Shown here piece by piece: positions 45,163-55,866 of a stretch of DNA of 64,000 nucleotides (its first letter is position 1; each line of letters begins with the position of its first letter). Source of the stretch: Phialophora verrucosa. Its lineage: Eukaryota; Ascomycota; Eurotiomycetes; Chaetothyriales; Herpotrichiellaceae. The stretch covers positions 2,232,001-2,296,000 of the forward strand of contig MSED01000014.1 of NCBI GenBank assembly GCA_002099365.1, in the 5' to 3' direction. The notes under the pieces are model-generated. The model did no database searches. It saw only the letters and a list, made by a program, of their open reading frames with translations, and was not told where the DNA came from. The translations under genes and the position numbers were made by a program.

Positions 45163-46934
45163 ATGTATCGTCCATCGACCCAAAGTCCCCGGCCAGAGCC
45201 CATGCTCTCTCCGTCACCAAGCTCACCCTGGCCGCCAACAATCCCCCAGCACCCTGGCAAGACCACAGAGAGCACCGCGTACTTTCCACTCTATAATGTT
45301 TAGACTCCTCCTACACACGCGCAGCCGAGGCCGCTTCAGGCCCAACGACGGTGCGGGCCGTTCGATTGGGCCGTCGAGTTAATTGCTTGGACTATATCCC
45401 TGGCCGGCATGGCCGCCGTGATCATCGTCCTACGGGTCTACGACGATAGGCCCCTTTCGGAATGGCCCTATCGTGTTTCTCTCAACGCTGTCATCTCCAC
45501 CCTAGCCCTGGTATCCAAGGCGTGTCTCTCGCGGTGACAACCTCATGCATCAGCCAACTGAAGTGGACAAGGTTTACTGGCCACAAGCGCCCGTTGATCG
45601 AGCTTGAGTTGTTCGACGCAGCCTCGAGAGGTTTGAGAGGTTCCTTGCGGATGATATTCACCCCAGCACTGTGGCATGTGGCTCTGGTGGGCGCTGTCGT
45701 TACGGTGGCCGCGATCGCCATCGGACCTTTTACACAGCAGGCCATTACCTACCCGTTGCGCACCGTTGACGTATCGACGGCAACCGTACCGCGGACTCAA
45801 ACATATCAAAACTCGGCACCGGGAGGAATCCTGGCTGTTAAAGACGTGCCCCTGACAATGAAGGCAGCAGCCTATAGCGGTCTGTTCGAGTCAAATGCCG
45901 CTGCAACGCGTGCGTCGATAATCGCTCAGTGCAGTACTGGAAACTGCACTTTCCCAGAGTACTCGTCGCTTGCGGTTTGTAGCAAATGTGTGAATGTGAC
46001 GCAGTTGGTGGCTCCGAATGGATGCACTGGCTCCGGACCCGGTACCCAATGTATGAATTATACACTGCCAAACCAGCTGCTGCTTCAGGGGAGCAACGGA
46101 TTGATCAACAGCTCCTCAAGCGCGACGCCGAACCTAGTCGTGGTGGAAAACCTCGGGTCCAGTCTGATCAACCTATCCATCATTCTATCCCAGGCCAGTT
46201 TCTCTTCGAGACCCGCCGATATCCGCGCTTACGACTGTAGCATCTACTTTTGCCTGCAGCAGTATCAGACAAGCTTCCAGAACGGCATCTTCACAGAGCA
46301 GGTTCGTCAAGAGTATGTTTCCGACGTACTCCATGAGAGCACCGCGATCGTCGACTACAACCTCACTGCTCCGTCGGCATTCGTTGCCCCCGCCGAGCAG
46401 ACGAACTTCTCGGTGAGCGCCGTCAGCTTTCGCGCGGTAGGCATGTATCTTCGAACGCTCCTCGATGGTAATGCTGTGGGCAGCGTCGGGGAGGCCTCGT
46501 ACACGTCAGATGCGATCAACGCCTTGTACAGCTCACTGTCTTCCAGTGGCAACGGAACCTCCATCATTGATGCATTGGCAACAAGCTTGACGGCCGAGAT
46601 CCGCACGAGCCCCGGTACCCAGTCTAATATTGCGCTCGCATTGGGGACCGCCACACAGGACACGACATACATCCATGTACGCTGGGTATGGCTCGCACTG
46701 CCTTTGGCTCTGCAGGCTCTCGCGCTCTTGCTGTTGGCTATGACGATGATCTTGAGCTTTCACAGCAGGACACCGATCTGGAAATCATCTCTGCTCGCCG
46801 CTTCGTTCCTCGGACCTTCAGGCAACGCTAACGTCGCCTCCACTGTATGCACCCAGAAAGAAATGGAAGAAAGGGGCAAGGCAATGCGGGTGAGCCTCTC
46901 GCGCGATCGGGATGGTGGGCTGCATCTACAGTAG
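45163..46934 (+). pseudogene. DUF3176-like fungal membrane protein, apparently frameshifted
   Basis: The C-terminal frame (about 45531-46934) gives a protein with SQLKW, a membrane helix near LWHVALVGAVVTVAAIAI and FTQQ. A Cys-rich, N-glycosylated lumenal region with STGNCTFPEYSSLAVCSKC follows, and then a last membrane helix WVWLALPLALQALALLLLAM. This matches the fungal DUF3176 family. The preceding family-typical part (WAVELIAW, MAAVIIVLRVYDDRPLSEWP, SLNAVISTLALVSKACLS) is in another frame, from the ATG at 45163, with a TAG at 45301. The two frames join at about 45530 only if one base is missing. A 53-nt intron from 45511 would also join them, but it would remove the conserved SQLK block. 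Function of the family is unknown. Confidence 0.6.
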
Positions 46935-47625
46935 GTGTTGTATCTTGCATCTCGGCCAGCAGACTCTCCAACTTGCCTCATCAGACCCTACTTGGGACTT
47001 TCATACCGTTGTACAATACTAATCATGATAGTCAACAGTCTGTCAGCCTCACTCTGCTTGGAGCGGGGTAGACAACACGCACGATCCACCAAGTTCCCCG
47101 CCTTCCACGTCTTCCGAGGTTTGTCATCACCGAATCGTCCATGTCTGACTTCGTAGATCTCACCTTTTACTATGTGTGTTGAGCAATCCACGACGTCTGA
47201 CGCGAACTTACACATCACCGCCTTCGATGATCATGCGACCTCGCCGGGCGTCCAGCAACCACGAAGATGGACATGTGCGGCAAGGCTGTTGTGTGCCTCT
47301 CACTCTCCTGCAATAGTGTCGCCATTAATACAAGCTCCCTTCTTTCATGTGTGGCTGGCCCACTCTCTGTCTTCCTGTCGCAATCTCTGCTCCGTGCTGT
47401 GTCCCTGAGCAATTGACACCTGAGCAACGAACGTCATCAATCGACTGGCTCAAGGCTCTCTCGCATCTGCGTTCCGATCACATCCCGCAGCTCCGGGACC
47501 CGGTGACCAAGACGACTGAGGGACCATGACAAACCTGCGCCCACGGATTGCTGACCTATATCCTGCCCCTGCAGTCTCCCTCGTCGTAGCAGCCCATCCA
47601 TACTGACCCTCGAACGCTACCGACC
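46935..47625 (+). other. Intergenic upstream of Yippee gene
   Basis: About 690 bp. Overlapping ORFs of 60-78 codons on both strands show no family features. It should hold the promoter and leader of the Yippee gene, whose leader is C/T-rich before ATG. Confidence 0.4.
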
Positions 47626-48522
47626 ATGTCGTTCCTCCGCAAGAGGTCGGATCCCCCAGCGTTCCTCCCCGTCTTCCCTACGTACCTGCTGCCCTCGCTT
47701 CCTTTCCGCCGCAAGTCGCGTCAATCCAGCACCGACAGCAACGGCTCGACCGAGACCACCACCTCCACGACATCCACTCAGTCGTCCTCGTCATCAAACC
47801 CGTTCACCAAGAGTCCAACTCCGACGCCCATCCCGTTCTCTTCCTCCTCCTCCGTCATCGTCCCTCCAGACGATAAGTTCCTCAGCGGCCACAGCTCACA
47901 CCTCCAGTGCGCCAAATGCTCCACAGATCTCTGCCTCACATCACAGATCATAAGCCGAGGCTTCATGGGCCGCCACGGCCGTGCATACCTGGTCCAAGGA
48001 ACGACCAGCCACATCGAGACCATGACGCTTGCCCTGCCCAACACGTTTCAGAACAAATCCATCGCGAGGAATCTAGTCACGGGGCAACATGTCGTGAGCG
48101 ACATCAGCTGCGCCATCTGCGGGAGTATCCTGGGCTGGAAATATGTCGAGGCCAGCGAAGAGAGCCAGAAATACAAAGTCGGCAAGTTCATCCTCGAAAC
48201 CAAGAGGATACGCATGAGCGTGTGCTGGGAGAATGACGAGCTTGACACTACACCCGCCCAGATGTACGACGAGGCCCTGCCACTCTCATCGCGCGAGTTG
48301 ACGAGACTAATCGACGGGCCTGCCACCGGCCCCACCCATGCTGACGGGGACATGCAATTCGATTCGCAGGACGAAGACGAGTGTGAAGATCTGTTCGCCG
48401 GCGTCTGGAGCCCTCAGCTGGCGGCCAAGAGGCGGCAGCGGAAGAAAGAACGATTTGGGAGGAATCCCATTAGCGGAATGCTGAATTTCGGCGCCGCAAG
48501 CAGTAATGACACACTTGCATGA
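47626..48522 (+). CDS. Yippee-like zinc-binding protein
   Basis: 298 residues, single exon. A basic, Ser/Thr-rich, disordered N-terminus (1-88) is followed by a Yippee domain (about 89-197). The two zinc-binding CxxC pairs are LQCAKCSTDL and ISCAICGSILGW, with the typical GRAYLV and YKVGKFILE blocks between and after. An acidic stretch (DSQDEDECEDLF) and a basic RRQRKKER stretch lie near the C-terminus. Yippee proteins share a beta-tent fold with cereblon's ligand domain and Mis18. Their fungal function is largely unknown. The long N-terminus is unusual compared with the ~100-residue animal YPEL proteins. Confidence 0.88.
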   Translation: MSFLRKRSDPPAFLPVFPTYLLPSLPFRRKSRQSSTDSNGSTETTTSTTSTQSSSSSNPFTKSPTPTPIPFSSSSSVIVPPDDKFLSGHSSHLQCAKCSTDLCLTSQIISRGFMGRHGRAYLVQGTTSHIETMTLALPNTFQNKSIARNLVTGQHVVSDISCAICGSILGWKYVEASEESQKYKVGKFILETKRIRMSVCWENDELDTTPAQMYDEALPLSSRELTRLIDGPATGPTHADGDMQFDSQDEDECEDLFAGVWSPQLAAKRRQRKKERFGRNPISGMLNFGAASSNDTLA

Positions 48523-49332
48523 TCTACCGCCAGGTCCGGCAGAGAGTCAGCCGTGGCTTTCAATATCCGTCCAGCCATCAACCACCTGAGCCCATGCTCA
48601 TTGGAGAGCTCTTCGTCTGCATTCCTGGTGGACGGGCAGGGGCTCTTCTCGACACGACGAAGCTGGAATCCGCTCCCAACAAGCGTTCATGAGCTCCATG
48701 TATGCATCCTGTCCTGCATACCTAGACCTCACACCTCATGACTGACAGCAGCATTTGATACCCCAAAAACGTGGCGGCCCAGTCTTGCCACACTGCCTCT
48801 GCCGGCGTTGCGGTTCTTTTTGTTTTGGATACCCCCTCGTTCACTAATCTCGCACGATTAATACCCAAATTATACCCCACACTTATACCCCAGGACACAG
48901 CGGATGGATGTCTTATGAGACATGGCCGGGGCGTCAGGAGATGTTTACGGTTCGGTACGATACGAATGATGTTGATTTCCCACCAGGCAGGCTGGAGGAA
49001 TGTAATGTAAAGGGGAGCATGAAGGGAGCCACGCGGTAATGTTGACCGCCTGCCTGGGATCGTGCATGAGAAGTGGCAGCGGCCGCCTCGTCAGTGTCAT
49101 CTCCGCCGAATCAACCATATGTGGACGGCGGGTTTGGGCAAGAGACAGAGCCTGAAATAATTGTCCTGTAGAGTACAGTACAGTAGCTGTCCTTCGTCTC
49201 AATCCAGCCTAATAAACTTATTGATTGATATTCCCGACTTTTTAGAATGTTCGAATTCGAGGGAAGTATATACCATGTCATCTCTGCATTGTGAAGTCCA
49301 CTAAGCACTAAACGTCGTCGGTATTATCGCGG

Positions 49333-49358
49333 GCCAGCCAGCCAGCCAGCCAGCCAGA
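49333..49358. repeat. (CCAG)n microsatellite
   Basis: About five to six tandem GCCA/CCAG units in intergenic DNA. Confidence 0.8.
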
Positions 49359-49635
49359 AGCTAGGTAGAGCATGCTGGAGTCGACACACATATTTAAACG
49401 CGCGTTCCTGACATCTGGTTCATCTGGTTCATCTATCCTGACTGACGTATTGAACTAATTAACAAAGGTACTCAACTAAAGAGCATCAGCTAACCAGCTA
49501 ATCGGCACCTTGAAATTTGATGCTATCTCGAGTTATCTCGTCTCATGCTATCTCTGTTCAGTTCTGTTCTGTTATGCTCTGCTCTCCATGCTCTTCTCAT
49601 GGAAGAAGGCTAAGCTTGCAAGTATACACGCGGAC

Positions 49636-49636
49636 A

Positions 49637-49668
<32 letters not shown>

Positions 49669-49678
49669 TCTCTCTCCC
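49636..49678. repeat. Compound (TC)n(AC)n(TC)n microsatellite
   Basis: A run of TC units, then AC units, then TC units and a C-tract, in intergenic DNA 3' of the C2H2 gene. Confidence 0.8.
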
Positions 49679-49937
49679 CCTCTGTAATACTGCACATCGG
49701 CAACCTTCATGACAATCCCTGTGTAGAGGTCGAAGTAGAGACTCTAGCATGCCATGTGCTTCGTAACCTCCGTCGTAGGCATGGGGTTTCAACATACTTG
49801 CAGGCATACAGTCTAATGTCCATTCAGGAATCGGTGCGTAATCTCCATCGCATCCTTTCTCGACTTCCATCACGTCCTTTCTCAATCTCCATCGCATCCT
49901 TTCTCAACTTCCCTCACATCACTCCACGGGCAAAACA

Positions 49938-51617
49938 TCAGGCATGGGCGTGCTCGTGATGATGGTGATGGTGATGATGCTGGGCTGCATGCTCGACCAC
50001 CACGTTCTCGGCCTTTGCTTTCTTGCCAAACTTGCAGCACGCTTCGTGGCGGCGGAGGTTGTCGAGTCGGGGAAACCGGCGCTTGCAGCCCACGCCGTGG
50101 AACTTGCACAGCATGTGTTGGTGCTTGGGCCGGTGCAGCGCCATGTGGCGTTTGAAGTTGCTGCCCTCGCCGTTGAGGTACACGTGGCAGACGGGGCAGT
50201 ACATCTTGTTGCCGCCGTGGTGGGTGGCCACATGCTCGTCGCGGATGTGCTTGTACGTGAAGGACTTGGAACAGTTGGGAAACGTGCATTTGAAGGGGGG
50301 GCCGTTGTCGTGCGTGTGCTTGTGGTGTTTGTGCGGGGTCGTGGTGGTGGTGTTGGCTCCCGCCGACGAGGATGTTGACGCGGACGAGGCGAGCATCGAG
50401 GCGAGGTGTTTCTTCGAGATGTGGCCGGTCAACGCGGCCTCGGAGGCAAAGTCGGCGGCGTCGCAGGCTTGCCATTGGCACTTGGTGACACCCTTGGCGA
50501 GGTGCACGGCCTTCAGGTGCTTTTTGAGGTCTGTCCCCGTGGCAAAGGAGGCGCCGCACACGGTCCCGCACGGCATGAGCCATTGGCAGGCGCGGGATGT
50601 GCTGGGGGCCGTGACGGCAGAGAGCAGGTCCTGCGTGTTGGCCAGAGGGTCTTTGGGGGCGTCCGTTGCACGAGAGCCGAGGAGCTGGTGCGGCGATCCG
50701 CCCGTGACGTGGGCGCAGTCAGCCGTCGCCGGGAGGGGCTGTTGCAGGAGTTGCTGGTGATGAGCAACGGCCGGGTGGCAGCCAAAGTTCAGTGTGAACG
50801 GTGGGAGGGGAAGTTGCTGGCTCAGGCCCGGGTTGCCGGAGCAGAGCTGTTCCTGGGCGATGGTGTTCCAGTAAGGGGCCGTGTTGCCGAAACACTGATG
50901 ATGCATGGGTACATCGACCGGGGGGGCCATCGTGTTCGACGGCGCAGTGAGCATGTCGAGGTGTTGGAGGCCCTGCGTGCCCGGTTCCTCCAGGCCCAGG
51001 TCTGACTGCGTGAAGCCACTGTTGGGCAGCAGTGGTACCGAGAAGGACAGGCCCAGATTCTTGTCCTTTTCGAATTCCGTCCAGTCGACACAATCGAAGC
51101 ACGAAAAGTCGCATTCGTCACAGGTGTCCGGACATGCTGAGCCATCGGGACACTGGGTCATCTTCTCGTGGCCGCATTCGCCGCATCCATCCGTGAAGTG
51201 GCAGGGTCTCTGGATGGCTTTGACATGCTCCTCGACGCAGTCGTCACAGTCGTCGACGCAATCGTCGCAGTCCATCGGGGTTGGGGAGCTGTGATGCGGC
51301 TCGTCGCAACAGCCGGGCGAAGGCGGGTCGAACCCGACGAGGCTGTCGCCGCCATGGTCGAACGTGACGCAACAGTCAAGAGCGTTGGAGGAGAGAAAAG
51401 CGGCATCGTCGTCATCCTCAGCGCAGCAGCCGAACGCATGTTGGTCGGCCGGGAATCGTGACGAGCTCCTGGATGTGGCCTGGTTCCTGATCGGTGACCT
51501 GTAGTTCTGCGAACGACCGGCCAACCTCGACTTGGTGGGGAAGACGTCGAGGGGGTTGACATAAGGCTGGTGGTGGAAGTCCTGGGCGGTCAGGCCTTCG
51601 GGTGAGAGTCTCCCCAT
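49938..51617 (-). CDS. Cys/His-rich C2H2 zinc-finger transcription factor, possibly metal-responsive
   Basis: 559 residues from the ATG at 51617 (MGRLSPEGLTAQDF). The frame runs up to 51788, but the extra part is repetitive leader-like sequence. The N-terminal half holds a dense Cys/Asp cluster (MDCDDCVDDCDDCVEEH, CGECGHEKMTQC, CDECDFSCFDCVDW). The C-terminal half has five C2H2 fingers. The first two begin CQW, the tandem CWCH2 type also found in Zap1, Zic and Gli proteins. The third is FKCTFPNCSKSFTYKHIRDEH. The protein ends in a run of eight His and HEHAHA. Cys clusters plus CWCH2 fingers suggest a Zap1/ZafA-like zinc sensor, but I cannot exclude another C2H2 regulator. It probably acts in the nucleus. 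Confidence 0.85.
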   Translation of the reverse strand: MGRLSPEGLTAQDFHHQPYVNPLDVFPTKSRLAGRSQNYRSPIRNQATSRSSSRFPADQHAFGCCAEDDDDAAFLSSNALDCCVTFDHGGDSLVGFDPPSPGCCDEPHHSSPTPMDCDDCVDDCDDCVEEHVKAIQRPCHFTDGCGECGHEKMTQCPDGSACPDTCDECDFSCFDCVDWTEFEKDKNLGLSFSVPLLPNSGFTQSDLGLEEPGTQGLQHLDMLTAPSNTMAPPVDVPMHHQCFGNTAPYWNTIAQEQLCSGNPGLSQQLPLPPFTLNFGCHPAVAHHQQLLQQPLPATADCAHVTGGSPHQLLGSRATDAPKDPLANTQDLLSAVTAPSTSRACQWLMPCGTVCGASFATGTDLKKHLKAVHLAKGVTKCQWQACDAADFASEAALTGHISKKHLASMLASSASTSSSAGANTTTTTPHKHHKHTHDNGPPFKCTFPNCSKSFTYKHIRDEHVATHHGGNKMYCPVCHVYLNGEGSNFKRHMALHRPKHQHMLCKFHGVGCKRRFPRLDNLRRHEACCKFGKKAKAENVVVEHAAQHHHHHHHHEHAHA

Positions 51618-52415
51618 TGTGATCTGTGGGCAGTGGACTGTGGACTGTGCACTCTGCACTCTAAACTCTGCGCTCTGAACGTGTCCGTGTCCCAAGGCTG
51701 TGGTCACTGGTCGTTTGGCGTACGTGGGGGAACGGAAGCAGGTGAAACTTTCGTGCGGCGGGCACAAACAAGTGCGGGATGTGGGCACGTGACAGGGAAA
51801 TTCCAGCCTAACCGAAGGAGGGTTAGTCCATCACCTCATTTTTCACGGTGACGTAACTATCACGTGATTGGTAGTGGGATGTTCGATAGTGCACGTCCTT
51901 AGTTAGTCATCCAGTCATCCAGTCACGCCTTGAAACTTGACATTTACAAGATTCCTGCAGCTGGACACGTCGCGCTTTAGGCTGAGCTTGAATCTCTTTC
52001 CTCGTAAGATACACCGTGTTAACAAAGACCCAGATTCCCAAGCAACCGGCCACCGTTGTGCTGTGAATGACCTTGGACAACACACTCCCACCTCGACCTC
52101 ATGTCTATCACACTGCCCGTCCCCCAGCATCCCAGGCACCCACATACAAGTCAACAACTCCATCGCTTGCGACCACTCAATTCTGCGTCCCTGCTGTTGC
52201 CGTTCCTTCTAGGGTGTTTGCCTATCATCGCTTGTTAGACCTTTGGTCACCTCGCTTAAAGGCAATAGCCTTCCGCATACCCTCAACTTCGCGAGAATCC
52301 CCGAAGGGTCATGCCCTCCGCTTGCGCCTCCGCCGCCACCGCCGCCTCCCTATGCGCCTGTCAGATCTCTATCCCAACTAGGAGATCGCAAACAAACGCA
52401 ACCCGCCACGGACCG
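51618..52415. other. Intergenic upstream of the C2H2 gene
   Basis: About 800 bp. It contains the C2H2 gene's leader with short CAGAGTGCAGAGT-type repeats (about 51630-51680) and CAC-GTGA motifs around 51785-51870. It may also hold the 3' exon of the small gene to the right. No other gene is seen. Confidence 0.4.
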
Positions 52416-52838
52416 TCACTTTACCTGCCCAAGTTGCACGCTGATGTTGTTCATCGTGCTTTGCAACTCCTCATCGTGGCTAAAGTCCACGCCGTCGTGA
52501 CGCAACTGCTCTAGGAAGGCAAAAATGTTCTGGCAATGCCCCTCGGTGTGCAGCGTGTGCACCGCGCTGGTGGCCAGCTGGTCGGTGAAAACTTCACCCC
52601 CCGTAGCGGGGATCTCCTCTATTGCCTGCTGCAGCGCTTCCATTCCGTGCTCGAGGTTGGGATCGTGTGAGACGTCGGCCGCGGAGTGGGCGAGGCGCTG
52701 TAGGAGCTCGATGAGCGCTTCGAATTGGGTGTCGTCGATGCCGGAGTTGACGTCCGCCTGCATTTCTTGCACCTCGCTAGGAAATGCGGACGGGTCGAAC
52801 GACGACTGGGCCGCCACTGCTCCAAGAATGGCCGCCAT
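52416..52838 (-). CDS. Small acidic helical protein of unknown function
   Basis: The open frame encodes 140 residues beginning MAAILGAVAAQSSFDPSAFP. It is acidic, rich in Glu, Gln, Asp and His, with alternating helical segments (ALIELLQRLAHSAADVSHDP, LEHGMEALQQAIEEI, IFAFLEQLRHDGVDF). There is no signal peptide, membrane segment or Cys-rich motif. The frame ends in GQ followed by GTAAAG and a stop, so a splice donor at 52424 is likely. Joining to an acceptor at 52358 would give a C-terminal exon ending at 52283, adding about 24 Ala/Glu-rich residues. Composition and codon use look like a real gene, but I do not recognise the family. Confidence 0.5.
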   Translation of the reverse strand: MAAILGAVAAQSSFDPSAFPSEVQEMQADVNSGIDDTQFEALIELLQRLAHSAADVSHDPNLEHGMEALQQAIEEIPATGGEVFTDQLATSAVHTLHTEGHCQNIFAFLEQLRHDGVDFSHDEELQSTMNNISVQLGQVK

Positions 52839-54297
52839 GGTGTCTGAACGGTGACTTATGGCGTGGTAGGCTCTGAGGATTCGCGTTCCAGGAGTAATTG
52901 ATTAATGGCTGCTGAGAGGTGAGTTTGCTCAAGTCGATGGATCAAGAACACTTGGTTCTTCCTGGCAAATCTCGGCAGGTCTGCAGACGACTTATACTTT
53001 GGTCGTGGTATACACACGGTATACCACGCACTGGATGCGGCCCTCCAATTCCCGATCCCCGCGCATGGGCTTGTCTCGACACGGTCTATAATGGAGGAGA
53101 AACAGTACCTCAGCCGCCACGGAACCAGCTCCTCACGTTATCCCGTGGGGTCATGGTCGCAGGGCGGCTATACTTGAAGGAGACCTATTCATGCAGACGA
53201 ACTGTCTTGTCTCCTGCCACAGTATGAGGGCTCTGGTCTCGGCGCCGATATAAACACACTGTGCATAGGTCCTTGCAAGCGGTGGACCCGCACGTCGGTA
53301 GGGTGCTTTGCTTACTATGTACAGCTTCTAGCCAAGTGACCTTAGCGAGAGTGCCACCTCCATAAACACCGACTTGAGTGAGCGCTAATGATTGACTACA
53401 GTGAACATCCGTTCTATCAATACCCGTATAACCGATGTAACCGATATCATTCGGTAATCGCGCCTGACGAAGACCAGTGTTGTACGGTACACTTACTGTG
53501 GTATCCAATGTAATGGAGCAAGCAGACATGGTATCAAAGTATATCCAGCTGCAGCATAACCCAGGATACAGGGGCATGAACAGGTCGTGGACAACTTGGA
53601 GAAACCTCGAGGTTTGCAAGCCACGCCTGCCAGCCGGCCACATCTTGTCGAACTACATTGACCAAGTTGCCAGGATAGGTAACTCCGAGAAAAGGTGACC
53701 GTCGAACTCAGTACGTTAGCACGTATCGAATAGTCGCTAGCGCGTCGGTGCGGCCGTCCACTGCGTGTGTCTTACCTCGAGTAGGAATCCATGTCGGCCG
53801 CGTTTGGCGCATCGCACCGCCCTCTAGCCCCTAATTGGGGTCCGGAACACAAAGCACACAGCACATCACAGGTACTGTAAGCTTGCCAAGAAAGTTTGCT
53901 TGTGTCTCATTAAAGCTACAGCGCAGGGACATCTATGGAGCAAAGCAATCAGGAGCGTGCTTTTCCGATCTTTGTCGGTCAGCATCGCGTCCGACTAGGG
54001 TGTTGCAGCGCCTTTCACTCTCCATGCCCCGACAAGAGGGTCTGGCTGCCTGGTGGCTGGTCGACTGATGGGGAGAAATACCTGATGAAAGCCCTGGGGA
54101 GCCAGCTGCAATGTACTGTACGATACCTACATGCATGTCTCCTGCCGTGTTCCAGATCGGGCTGTCCAACTCGCCCTAAGCCCCTATAAGTCCTGGTCAG
54201 CAATCTGATATAGCAACACAGTAGTCCGTCGAAGTCATCGGTTCACGCACTTTGCCATTGATCCTGCGTCAAGTTTAAAGAAACCTCCATTTCCCTC

Positions 54298-54319
54298 ATC
54301 CCATCCCATCCCATCCCAT
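54298..54319. repeat. (ATCCC)n microsatellite
   Basis: Four tandem CATCC/ATCCC units in gene-free DNA. Confidence 0.75.
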
Positions 54320-55827
54320 GCTCAAGTGCCCCTTGCCCCTGCCTCCTGCCCTGCCCACCTGAAGCACTGCGCCACTGTACCACCCCCCTGGCCCAGATGG
54401 ACCTTCGTAGCCTTTTCGTACACATTCTCCTGCCCCAAAAGAGGAACCGTCTCTCGAGAAATCCTCGTCTCGGTCGGTCTGAGAGACTCAGCAACAACGG
54501 CCAGAGTGGCGACAGCCCACGGGGCTCGGAGTCATCGATGGTCTTCCCACTTACTGGCTGGCTGGCTGGACCATCCACGAAGGGGCTGACGCCTATCTTT
54601 ACCCTCTCCTGAATGAGAGTAGGAGCGTCAGGTACCTATGTTGACAGTCCAACATGCATGGGCCGTCTCATCTCCTGGGGAGTAGCCTTCCTTGCTCGGA
54701 CGCCTCTGGTCGAATGTAGCTACCTAGCCAGCCGCCAGTAGCTACGTACGAGAGAGGATATTCTGTGCGTGAAACAGAGCCATGTCGCATGCGTGGGAAT
54801 GACGGTCGTTCAAGGACTAGATGACAAAAGGGAGCATTGGATCTTGGAACCGTGTACGAATAGTCATCTAGAGCAATAAGGTATGAGGTAGGCAGTGCTA
54901 ATTAAGTTCGGGCGATGTGGGATTCGAGATCCTCGCACTCCTCGTCACAGCGTATGAGCGGCGTGGTGCACGTGCCCGAATCCGTCGGGCAATCCGTTCA
55001 TTAGGCTAATATAATGGATTCGAGACCGAACACAGCACCGGCTCAAAGTCGGTCGGTCACATAAGCTCAAGCACCACGTCTCCTGTTACTCGTAAACCAT
55101 TAGCTGTGAGTGATTGCCTGGGATGGTACTCCATGTACCCCGCGTTGATGACCTGGACCTTTAGTCGTAGCGGGTGGGGACACGACTCGGGCTACGAGGT
55201 GCAATGAGTGTGGATTGGAAAGCGGCCAATGCTAGAGTCTGATCGAACAACGAGTTCTCATACCGATTCTATTGTTGTGTCTAGGGCGTAAACAGGATCA
55301 AACTACCAGAGATATTGCTGCCCCAGCAAAACACAACCTATTGGCCAACAGCTGGACTGATGGGACGATAGTCGAGGGCTCCTCTCATGCAAGCTGCGTG
55401 GTGGGTGCATGGCTGTGCTCGTCGAGAGGACTCATCCTGCCTTCGACGCGACCACGACATACTGATTGGACCGATCCCGGTGACATGCTCGAATGGAGCC
55501 TCAGATCGGTCGAGATCGGTCGGCACTTCCATCCATCACCGTCACAGGGCTGTCGCAGCACATACTAGACACTAGGCTTGAGCAGCCTCATCACAACCTG
55601 TCTTTTCACGTAGTGTTTGGAGAGTTGACGGGATGGACCTACCCACTGACAATCAAGCGAGTGGCGACGGACTCAACCAAGGATGAAGACCACTCACTAG
55701 CCTAGGCCATGATGACATTTTTTCCCTTGTAACCATTCACGCAGTGTCGTGAGGTAGATGGCGTAAAAGAGTCCGGCGACTGCGCGCATGATCAGCGCTC
55801 AAGCAGAGTGCTCAAATGGCCAATGCC

Positions 55828-55866
55828 TCACATGCCTCTCATACCTCGCATGCCTCGCATACCTCG
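55828..55866. repeat. Imperfect CATGCCTCGCATACCTC repeat
   Basis: Nine-base units alternating CATGCCTCG/CATACCTCG, about four copies. Confidence 0.65.

Larger units (their letters stand above)
48523..49937. other. Convergent intergenic region, with microsatellites
   Basis: About 1.4 kb between the Yippee stop and the C2H2 gene's stop. It includes a (CCAG)n run at about 49333-49358, a (TC)n(AC)n run at about 49636-49678, and repeated CATCGCATCCTTTCTC-like units at about 49850-49910. No convincing gene. Confidence 0.5.

Noticed and set aside
45511..45563. 53-nt intron as the explanation for the frame change in the DUF3176-like gene
   Set aside because: It would restore frame but delete the family's conserved SQLK block and part of a membrane helix, so a one-base deletion fits better.
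51618..51788. N-terminal extension of the C2H2 factor
   Set aside because: The stretch has short leader repeats and no conserved sequence. The ATG at 51617 begins the coherent protein.
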